Of a stretch of 17,144 nucleotides of DNA, positions 1 to 6,333 are shown piece after piece. The notes under the pieces were generated by a model. That model was not told where the DNA came from, searched no databases, and worked only from the letters and a program-made list of their open reading frames with translations. This DNA is from PALSA-1355 sp031400775. GTDB taxonomy: Bacteria > Planctomycetota > Planctomycetia > Pirellulales > PALSA-1355. Both the position numbers and the translations under genes were made by a program. Where the stretch lies: positions 1-17,144 of the forward strand of contig JANNQN010000279.1 in assembly GCA_031400775.1 (NCBI GenBank), read 5' to 3'. Each line of letters begins with the position of its first letter. Within the stretch, counting starts at the first letter, position 1.

Positions 1-735
1 CCAAACCAGCCCGGTCAGCACACCCAAAGCCGCGACGAGGGCAAGTTGCAATCCGACCGCCCGCGAGATGCTTGTGCGGCGCAAGGTCAACCAGGCGATT
101 GCCGGAGTCACGGCGGGAAACAGCCCCACCGGTCCTTTCGATCCCAAGGCGGCGACGATGGCCGCGGCAGACACGATCGTCCAGGCCGCCCACCAACGTC
201 GGTCGTCGCCCGCACGCAGCGACGCATACACGGCTACCGCCGTGAACATGCCCAGCGTGTTTTCCAAGTAATTGTGGCGATAGATCCAAAACCAGGCCGG
301 CATCACGATCCAAAACAGAATCGGCAACCAGGAAAATCGTTGGTATGGCGCGCCGGCGAGCAATCGCCGCCATATGAGAACCAAAACGCCGATGGTGGGC
401 ACGACAGTGAGCACCGAATACAACCGTTCGACCCACCACTGGTCGCCCAAGATGGTAAAGAACATGCCTTCCAGCAAAAAGGCCAGTGGAGGTTGCTCGT
501 GAAACGGGTGCAACAGAGTCGCCGTGTAATAAGGATGCCAAAAATCGCCGATGCCGACGGCCAGATTCCGTGCGATCGTGGCGTAGGTAATCCCATCGAG
601 CGACATGCCGCGCAGCAGCACTACGGGGAACAGCATGCAAAACGCCAACACGGATACGAGCGTCCAGGCCGTGGCGTGTAACGACCGCGGGGCGCTGGCG
701 AAATCTCCGGCGGATGGAACGTGCTTGGCCGACAA
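1..735 (-). CDS. Family 39-like (ArnT/PMT-type) membrane glycosyltransferase, N-terminal part, cut by the left edge
   Basis: The minus strand is open from base 813 to the window edge and encodes a polytopic membrane protein. The readable part has a short polar N-terminus, a first membrane segment (WTLVSVLAFCMLFPVVLL), then MSLDGITYATIARNLAVG and HPFHEQPPLAFLLEG. The latter two resemble the first periplasmic loop of GT39/ArnT-type glycosyltransferases, with the acidic D in SLDG and the HEQPPL stretch, followed by several hydrophobic helices. Such enzymes transfer sugars from polyprenyl-phosphate donors to protein or lipid on the outer face of the inner membrane; the substrate here cannot be told. 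The start is uncertain: TTG at 735 has GGAGG ten bases upstream, while an in-frame GTG at 813 would add 26 residues without a visible ribosome site. The C-terminal half is missing only because the window ends. Confidence 0.72.
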   Translation of the reverse strand, partial: MSAKHVPSAGDFASAPRSLHATAWTLVSVLAFCMLFPVVLLRGMSLDGITYATIARNLAVGIGDFWHPYYTATLLHPFHEQPPLAFLLEGMFFTILGDQWWVERLYSVLTVVPTIGVLVLIWRRLLAGAPYQRFSWLPILFWIVMPAWFWIYRHNYLENTLGMFTAVAVYASLRAGDDRRWWAAWTIVSAAAIVAALGSKGPVGLFPAVTPAIAWLTLRRTSISRAVGLQLALVAALGVLTGLVW

Positions 736-813
736 CGCGCTGGGGCCTCCGTCGGGCAGTTGAAAGGTGCGCCATGCTAGCGATTTGTCGATCTCCGAGT
801 CCAGGCCGACCAC

Positions 814-1100
814 CGGGCGAGCGCGGACGAAAGGTCGAATTTTTGCGAGTCACGACCTGCTGGCCGAATCGAGCGCGACGCCCCGCTTCCGGAAAAATCA
901 CGACCTATTCAATCGAAATTTTCTTGATAGCCATCCCGCTTCCGGAATGTTAATCTGGATGGCGTAAGAAACCCCAAGCGGTTATCTCGCGCAAGACTCC
1001 CCGAGGCAGGAGACGGGCGCGACCGGCGACCTTCCGTGAACTCGCCCGTTGTGGCCGGTTTCTTGCAGGTTGTTCCCGTCACGTAAATCAGGAACGGTGC
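814..1100. other. Non-coding region between divergent genes
   Basis: This stretch separates the leftward glycosyltransferase from the rightward beta-helix gene, so it should hold both promoters. I see no convincing sigma-70 boxes. It contains a decayed direct repeat at 850-947 (separate entry) and an inverted repeat ACGGGCG (1013-1019) / CGCCCGT (1043-1049) with a 23-base loop, which would lie in the leader of the beta-helix gene. AGGA at 1090-1093 is a plausible ribosome site for the start at 1101. Short open frames here have no recognisable product. Confidence 0.5.
850..947. repeat. Two diverged copies of a ~50-bp direct repeat
   Basis: Three blocks occur twice in the same order: TCACGACCT (850-858 and 898-906), AATCGA (867-872 and 911-916) and CCCGCTTCCGGAA (882-894 and 935-947). 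The offsets are 48, 44 and 53 bases, so the copies have drifted by small indels. The last block ends in the 8-bp palindrome TTCCGGAA. It could be a decayed tandem duplication or paired binding sites upstream of the divergent genes. Confidence 0.6.
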
Positions 1101-3119
1101 ATGCGGTTTGCCAGGTCCCACCGTGCCAGCCCGCGCCTGCGATCAGCTCCGGTTCTTCGAGCCCGGCTAGCTTGCGAAGTTCTGGAAGACCGCCGGCTCT
1201 TGAATGCAGCGCCCGTGGACGCGCCCTTGGCGACCATTGTGCCGCGGGCGGAGTCATCCAGCGGCGGCGAGTTCGCCGCGCCGCTTTCGTCGCTCGAAGA
1301 TCAGATCGGACTGTATCGGCACGGTCTGCTGGTCCAGAGCTTTCCGCCGGTCTCCGACACCGACGAAGACCGCGGAACGGCCCTCCGCGCCGCTTTGGCG
1401 GCCGCGCAAGATTTTGACGAGATCATCCTGGGCGATTACACGTTCGCGATGGGCGAGCTCGAGCACGTCGAGTTCCCCGATCGCCTCACCGTGACTGGCG
1501 CCGGCAAGTTGCTGACTAAGATCTCCAGCAGTTGCCCGCAAGGCAACGACGGCGCCGCCACGTTCACGCTCAATAACGAATCCGTGATTCAGGATCTCTG
1601 GCTCGAAGGGTCGCTCACCAACGGCCTGTACCAGCCCCTGGTCGGCATGCAGGGGGGCCCGACCGAAAATGTCACCGCGTACCTGCGTCGCTTGAAGATC
1701 ACCGGCGACAGCGACGGCATCTTCATTTGGACCGGCCAGGTCTATCAATACACGATCTACGGCTACGATATCGACATCAATACCCGCTACGACGCCATCG
1801 CCGTGCTCGGATCGGGCCTCAATCCGCAGACCGTGAAGCTTTACAATTCGACGCTCACCGTCTCACAACCCTCCTCGATTCCACAGCACATCTCCAACGC
1901 GGTCAACGCTCGCAGCGGGTTTGTGGGCCTCTACAACTGCACGATCAACGTGACGGGGGACGAGAATTCGCTGCAAACGGCCGGCGTCTGGACCTGGAAC
2001 CAGGGCTCGGCGGAAGTCGTCAATTGCACGTTCAACGTCACGGCTCCCAGTGGTATCGCCTACGATTTGTACATCCAGGACTCGACCAGCCTCACTGTCG
2101 TCGATGGGACAGGGTCCGGCCCCGAAGGCGCCTACACCTCCTCGACCAGCACCGAGATCTATACAACGGCCGATCCCGCCACGATCGTCGAGAGAGCCGC
2201 TTTCTACAACAACTCAAAATTCGACAGTTTTCAGCCACGCCCCGGCGGCCATGCCGATGGCGGGGCGATCGCGATCGGCAAGTCGGCGCTCGTCGCCGGC
2301 GGGGGGCAGGCCACGTTCAGTAACATTACGAGCTACGACAAGGGCATCAACGGTATCAGCATCGATCTGCTGGGAGTGCACGGCAGCATCACTGCCGACG
2401 ATTTCACGTTACGCGTGGGCAACAACAATTCGCCCGCCGACTGGGCAACCGCGCCGGTGCCGCTGTCGGTTACGGTCTATGGCAAAAGCGGCGTCAGCAA
2501 TTCGGATCGACTCGAACTGGTCTGGGCCGACAAGGCAATCCGTAACAAATGGCTGGAAGTCACGATCGCGGCCAACTCCGACACGCGTCTGACGGCGCCC
2601 GAGACCTTCTATTTTGGCAACGCCGTGGGCAATACCGGTGCCGGCGATACGACAATGAACGCGCTGGTCAATGTGATCGACGAGGCGGGCGCGCGGGCCA
2701 ATCCGCATCCGCTCAGCAACCTTCCCCGCACGAATATCTACGATTTTAACCGCGATGGACGGGTGAATGTCCTCGACGAGAGCATTGCCCGCTTGGGCGC
2801 TACGAACTCGACCACTACGGTGAAGTATCTCAACCTCGTTTCGCCGCCGGCCGAGGCCCTTGCCACCCAAGACGCTACCGAAGATGACCTGCCGGTTGTC
2901 TCGGCCGCCGTGGCAATCGCCTCGAACGCAAAGGCGCCTGGCGAGCTCGCCGTCAATCCAGACCGAAGATCGATCGCCGCCCCGCCGAGCAATCGCCACG
3001 CGCCCCCGCGTGCTCCGCAGGCGCAACCCACTCCGATTGGGCTGCGCCAGTCAGACGACCGTGCGATCGAGGACGTCGACGAGGATTTGCTCGACCTGCT
3101 GGCCGACCTGGCCATGTAG
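1101..3119 (+). CDS. Secreted beta-helix surface protein with planctomycete LEDRRLL N-terminal motif and dockerin-like C-terminus
   Basis: This 672-residue protein carries CEVLEDRRLLNA at residues 25-36, the short N-terminal motif that marks many large exported planctomycete proteins (LEPR-XLL type). It is preceded by an Arg-rich, uncleaved-looking leader. Residues ~60-350 read like a right-handed parallel beta-helix (pectin-lyase fold), with repeated short strands such as ENVTAYLRRLKITGDSDGI and VVNCTFNVTAPSG. Residues ~390-575 match a module I recognise from planctomycete surface proteins (SYDKGINGISIDLLG, VGNNNSPADWATAP, ETFYFGNAVGNT), ending in a dockerin/EF-hand-like loop with ligands D548, N550, D552, N556 and D559. 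The final ~80 residues are Pro/Ala-rich and probably disordered. No catalytic residues of a named polysaccharide lyase could be assigned, so the ligand is unknown. The start at 1101 follows AGGA at 1090-1093. Confidence 0.85.
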   Translation: MRFARSHRASPRLRSAPVLRARLACEVLEDRRLLNAAPVDAPLATIVPRAESSSGGEFAAPLSSLEDQIGLYRHGLLVQSFPPVSDTDEDRGTALRAALAAAQDFDEIILGDYTFAMGELEHVEFPDRLTVTGAGKLLTKISSSCPQGNDGAATFTLNNESVIQDLWLEGSLTNGLYQPLVGMQGGPTENVTAYLRRLKITGDSDGIFIWTGQVYQYTIYGYDIDINTRYDAIAVLGSGLNPQTVKLYNSTLTVSQPSSIPQHISNAVNARSGFVGLYNCTINVTGDENSLQTAGVWTWNQGSAEVVNCTFNVTAPSGIAYDLYIQDSTSLTVVDGTGSGPEGAYTSSTSTEIYTTADPATIVERAAFYNNSKFDSFQPRPGGHADGGAIAIGKSALVAGGGQATFSNITSYDKGINGISIDLLGVHGSITADDFTLRVGNNNSPADWATAPVPLSVTVYGKSGVSNSDRLELVWADKAIRNKWLEVTIAANSDTRLTAPETFYFGNAVGNTGAGDTTMNALVNVIDEAGARANPHPLSNLPRTNIYDFNRDGRVNVLDESIARLGATNSTTTVKYLNLVSPPAEALATQDATEDDLPVVSAAVAIASNAKAPGELAVNPDRRSIAAPPSNRHAPPRAPQAQPTPIGLRQSDDRAIEDVDEDLLDLLADLAM

Positions 3120-3194
3120 AGCGACCACCAAGCTTCGCTGGCAAAGCGCTATACGGCCTGTCGGCGGCTCTCGGCTTGCGCCGCGACAATTTGT

Positions 3195-4274
3195 CTAGCG
3201 CCGCCAAAAGGCGAGCATCAGCAGGTCGATGGCAAAGAAGACCACGACGAGGACTTCCAGCCAAACCATCCGGCGGTTGTTGACGTCGGCGTTGACAACC
3301 GTGTAGAGCTGGTCCAACTGGCCGAGGCGGTCTTCCACACTTTTTCGCCATTGGTTCAGATAAAAGCGTTCGGCCGCTCCGACGTAAATTCTCGCCAGGT
3401 ACCAATCGCCGAAGAACTTGCTGATGTGCGTGACTTCGTCGTTCAGTCTGGCGACATCGACGCGAAACAGCCGCAGCGCCCGGAGCGTCGACGAATAGGT
3501 TCCCAGCAGGCCGAATCTGCGGCGTTTCAGATCGTCGTACGCACGATCCAGATAACGATCGAGCCGCTGATCCATCACACGGTATTCCTCTAATTGCACG
3601 TTGGCCAATTCGAGGACATAGAGCACATCGTTCATTTGGCCGGCCAATTCCACGGATAACGCCGCGTCCCAATCGATAACGACCAGATCCGTGTTCGCAT
3701 AGGACCGGATGATGCGCAGCACTTCGGCAGTCTGCATCTCGCTCAGCCCAAACGGCTCGGCTCCGGTCAAGAGCTCGGTGACGGTGCGCCGGTTTGTCGC
3801 GAGCCACTGATTGGCGTCGACTTTCTGGCCCACGTCGGTCAGGCAGAAGATGGTGTAGGCTTCCGGTTCCGATGGCGCGGACGCTTGGATCAAGACGTGT
3901 TCGAGGCTCGCGCAGACTTGTCCACACAATTTGCGAGCCGCCGTATCAAGCGTGGAACCGTCGGCGAGCACGGGTTCGTGGAAACGTTTCAGATCGGCTA
4001 GGTTTTGGGTCTCGAAGGCAACGTGCAACGCAATCGAGACGACCCCGACTTCATAAACTCGAACCAGCACGCTAAGAGGCTTCCCATCGAGCGTCGTGCC
4101 AAGCGGGGGCGGTTCGATCGTGAACGGTTTGTAAAGCGGCACGTCCTTGGGAAAGCTGCGGTGCGTGTGAATCTCAAACGGGAAGGGCTTGCTCGCCAGA
4201 ATATCGCTGATTCTGTCGGTCGCGATTTCATTGGCCACGTCGAAGGCATAGAGATAGACGACCTGGCCCTTCAT
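3195..4274 (-). CDS. RMD1/YagE-like (DUF155) family protein with C-terminal membrane anchor
   Basis: From the ATG at 4274 this is a 359-residue protein beginning MKGQVVYLYAFDVANEI. Features consistent with the DUF155/RMD1 family are the N-terminal YLYAFD strand, TDLVVIDWDAALSVE in the middle, a long helical region with LNDEVTHISKFFGDWYLARIY and a terminal hydrophobic helix (WLEVLVVVFFAIDLLMLAF) followed by WRR, which would anchor it in the membrane by its C-terminus. Family members occur from yeast mitochondria to bacteria and have no established biochemical activity in bacteria. The frame is open further upstream, with ATG codons at 4361 and 4403, but the family-like sequence starts at 4274 and the extra 43 residues look non-coding and cover a palindrome. 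It is divergent from the kinase gene and convergent with the beta-helix gene (75-bp gap, no clear terminator). Confidence 0.68.
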   Translation of the reverse strand: MKGQVVYLYAFDVANEIATDRISDILASKPFPFEIHTHRSFPKDVPLYKPFTIEPPPLGTTLDGKPLSVLVRVYEVGVVSIALHVAFETQNLADLKRFHEPVLADGSTLDTAARKLCGQVCASLEHVLIQASAPSEPEAYTIFCLTDVGQKVDANQWLATNRRTVTELLTGAEPFGLSEMQTAEVLRIIRSYANTDLVVIDWDAALSVELAGQMNDVLYVLELANVQLEEYRVMDQRLDRYLDRAYDDLKRRRFGLLGTYSSTLRALRLFRVDVARLNDEVTHISKFFGDWYLARIYVGAAERFYLNQWRKSVEDRLGQLDQLYTVVNADVNNRRMVWLEVLVVVFFAIDLLMLAFWRR

Positions 4275-4333
4275 GATCTTGCTCTCGCTCGACGGTACGA
4301 CCTGCCTGCACGGTAGGAGCAAGTCTAGCAGTC

Positions 4334-4350
4334 TGTTGATTGGCTCAACA
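4334..4350. repeat. Inverted repeat TGTTGA-N5-TCAACA
   Basis: A perfect 6-bp inverted repeat with five bases between the arms (4334-4339 and 4345-4350). It sits just left of the larger palindrome in the same divergent intergenic region, so it could be a second operator half or an independent site. Short repeats of this size also arise by chance. Confidence 0.4.
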
Positions 4351-4357
4351 AGCTGCG

Positions 4358-4377
4358 ACATTGCATGGATGCAATGT
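4358..4377. promoter_or_regulatory. Perfect 20-bp palindrome, candidate operator
   Basis: The arms ACATTGCAT (4358-4366) and ATGCAATGT (4369-4377) are exact reverse complements separated by GG. It is AT-richer than its surroundings and lies about mid-way between the divergent starts at 4274 and 4474. The size and symmetry fit a homodimeric helix-turn-helix repressor site that could control both genes. No regulator gene is encoded next to it. Confidence 0.55.
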
Positions 4378-4473
4378 ACGTTGCCGCGAATCTTCAGTAT
4401 CATGGCTCGGGCGGTTCATTTCGGCGCACCCGTTGGACCCGGCCCCCCATCGATCTCGCGTATCCGGTTGGCC

Positions 4474-6333
4474 ATGAGCAAGATCCGTCACTACAAAATC
4501 GGCGACGAGCCAGTCCCGGGCTATCACCTGACGGCATTCTTGGGCAGCGGCGGCTTTGGCGAAGTCTGGAAAGCGACCGCGCCCGGCGGCACCGAGGTGG
4601 CCTTCAAGATCAACAACCTGGGAATGAAAGGCGCGCTCAAGGAGTTCAACTCGCTGAAGCTGGTCAAGCGCATCCAGTACCCGAACCTGGTGCCCATCCT
4701 GGCCATCTGGCTGAAGAACGAGCACGGCGAGATCCTGGCGGAGTCGGCCTTCGACGAAGTGGGCGGAGAAACGCGGCGCGGCCTGGCGGGCACACTCACT
4801 GCGGCCACGATCGAGTTCACTCCCCGTCCTGAACCGGCCGAGCTCGTGATCGCCATGGGGCTGGGGCACAAAAGCCTGGCCGATCGCCTGGAAGAGTGCC
4901 GCAAGGAAGGCATCAGCGGCATTCCGGTCGAGGAATTGCTCAAGTACATGCACGACGCCGCGCGGGCGATCGATTATTTGAACAGTCCGCGCCACGATTT
5001 CGGATCCGGGCTGAAGGCCATCCAGCACTGCGACATCAAGCCGCCGAATATCCTGATCGTGGGCGACGCGGCGCAGGTTTGCGATTTTGGACTGGCGCGC
5101 GAGGTCGACAATCTTCGCAGCACGTCACTGGCGTTGAGCCCGGTCTACGCCGCGCCGGAAATGATCGAGTCGAACCTGCCCAGCCCGTCGACCGATCAAT
5201 ACTCGCTGGCCATGACCTATCTGGAGCTGCGCACCGGAGTGTTGCCGTTTCCGCCGGAGTCGACCGCGCACACGGTCATTCAGGCGCACTTGACCGGCAA
5301 GATCGACTTGTCGCGGCTGTCCGGTCGGGAGCGCGACGTGGTCAAGCGGGCGACGGCGCGACGTCCGGCGGAGCGCTATGGTACGGCCGTCGAATTCGTC
5401 GCGGCTCTGCGAGAAGCTGTCTTTCCCTCCGGTCGCGCTCCGCGCCGCACGGGTTTGCGGTGGGTCGCCGCGGTAGCGATGCTGGCCCTGGTCGCTAGCG
5501 CGCTGGCGCTGCAATGGCGATTGTCGGGCGCCACGCCGCTCGTATTGCCCGCCGGATTCGTCGCGGCGCCCGAAGCCAAAATGGTCGAAGTTCACGGGCA
5601 CAGTTGCCCCGATCAGATACTTTGCCAACTCCACGGCCTGAGCGTGCCGTTTCGCCTGATCAATGGGCGCAAGACCGGCGCTTTCTACATGATGGAAAAT
5701 AAGGTCTCGAACGAGATCTTCGCGCGCTTCGCTGAAGCGAACCCTGCCGCCGTGGCGACCTCGCGCTGGAAGCTGGGGGCATGCGCCCGCAAGCAAGATC
5801 TGGGCGTCGAGGGACGCGATTTCTTTCCCGTCTTTCGCGTGAGTTGCGTGGAAGCCGCCCTGTGCGCCCGCTGGCTGGAGGGTCAGTTGCCCAGCGCCCT
5901 GCAGTGGGACGAAGCGGCGGGCCGCTATGCGCAGACGAGTCCGGGCGAGACATCGCCCCCCGGCGGGCCTTTTCGCGAACCACTGGATCCCAACAAGCCC
6001 CCCAACGATCAGGTCGCGGTCGATCGCGGAGCCGAAGGACCGCTGAGCATCGGCAGCGCCACGCACGACATCAGCACGCCCTATGGTTGTCGCGACATGG
6101 CCGGCAACGGCAGCGAATGGACCAGCAGTCCCCGCGATGCCACCGAAGAATTCTCGCCCGACAAGCCGGACGAGCTAATGAGCATCATTCTGCGCGGCCG
6201 CAGTTATATGAATCCCGAGCCGCTGCGTTACCAGGATCTGGACGATCGCTCGCTCGACGAGGCACGCCGCGTGACCGAGTCTGACTGCGATATCAGCTTT
6301 CGCGTCGCCGTAAAATTCGAGGATTTGCCATGA
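4474..6333 (+). CDS. Transmembrane Ser/Thr protein kinase with extracytoplasmic FGE-sulfatase-like (SUMF1) domain
   Basis: This 619-residue protein has a cytoplasmic kinase domain (~17-312) with the Gly loop GSGGFGEV (24-31), K45, helix-C E57, HCDIKPPN (185-192, catalytic D187), DFG (204-206) and APE (227-229), so it should be active. A single membrane helix follows (~330-346, WVAAVAMLALVASALAL). The exported part (~359-616) has the FGE-sulfatase pattern: FYMMENKVSNEIFARF, FRVSCVEAALCARWLEGQLPSALQW, DMAGNGSEW (541-549), ILRGRSYMNP and a terminal FRVAVK. The cysteine pair used by true formylglycine-generating enzymes is absent, so this domain probably binds rather than oxidises. Start 4474 is chosen because family members begin about ten residues before the PVPGY strand; upstream in-frame ATGs at 4402 and 4273 exist. 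The stop overlaps the next start as ATGA, implying translational coupling to the WD40/caspase-fold gene. Confidence 0.88.
   Translation: MSKIRHYKIGDEPVPGYHLTAFLGSGGFGEVWKATAPGGTEVAFKINNLGMKGALKEFNSLKLVKRIQYPNLVPILAIWLKNEHGEILAESAFDEVGGETRRGLAGTLTAATIEFTPRPEPAELVIAMGLGHKSLADRLEECRKEGISGIPVEELLKYMHDAARAIDYLNSPRHDFGSGLKAIQHCDIKPPNILIVGDAAQVCDFGLAREVDNLRSTSLALSPVYAAPEMIESNLPSPSTDQYSLAMTYLELRTGVLPFPPESTAHTVIQAHLTGKIDLSRLSGRERDVVKRATARRPAERYGTAVEFVAALREAVFPSGRAPRRTGLRWVAAVAMLALVASALALQWRLSGATPLVLPAGFVAAPEAKMVEVHGHSCPDQILCQLHGLSVPFRLINGRKTGAFYMMENKVSNEIFARFAEANPAAVATSRWKLGACARKQDLGVEGRDFFPVFRVSCVEAALCARWLEGQLPSALQWDEAAGRYAQTSPGETSPPGGPFREPLDPNKPPNDQVAVDRGAEGPLSIGSATHDISTPYGCRDMAGNGSEWTSSPRDATEEFSPDKPDELMSIILRGRSYMNPEPLRYQDLDDRSLDEARRVTESDCDISFRVAVKFEDLP

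Larger units (their letters stand above)
4275..4473. promoter_or_regulatory. Divergent promoter region of the DUF155 gene and the kinase operon
   Basis: These 199 bases lie between two start codons that point away from each other, so both promoters must be here if the assigned starts are right. The region holds a perfect 9-2-9 palindrome (4358-4377) and, 7 bases before it, a 6-5-6 inverted repeat (4334-4350). On the minus strand TTGTTG, 18 bases, then TAGACT is a weak candidate promoter for the DUF155 gene. No convincing -35/-10 pair was found for the kinase direction. Confidence 0.55.

Noticed and set aside
46..681. Long open frame on the plus strand opposite the glycosyltransferase (211 codons)
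   Set aside because: The product is Arg/Gln/His-rich with no recognisable domain, whereas the minus frame encodes a clear membrane protein; this is a high-GC shadow.
714..953. 79-codon open frame over the glycosyltransferase start
   Set aside because: No domain or signal peptide, and it crosses the diverged direct repeat; no ribosome site supports it.
2409..3026. 205-codon open frame opposite the beta-helix gene
   Set aside because: Composition is typical of an antisense shadow; the plus frame has LEDRRLL and dockerin-like motifs.
2953..3927. 324-codon minus-strand frame overlapping two genes
   Set aside because: Overlaps the better supported DUF155 frame in another phase and is Arg/Pro/Gly-rich without domain signature.
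4275..4403. N-terminal extension of the DUF155 protein to ATG 4403
   Set aside because: The extra residues do not resemble the family, and they contain a perfect DNA palindrome; start 4274 leaves a sensible promoter region.
4273..4473. N-terminal extension of the kinase to ATG 4273 or 4402
   Set aside because: The added sequence is low in protein character and would overlap the divergent gene's promoter; kinases of this type start shortly before the PVPGY strand.
5125..6066. 313-codon frame opposite the kinase/FGE gene
   Set aside because: Antisense shadow with no domain; the plus frame has full kinase and FGE motifs.
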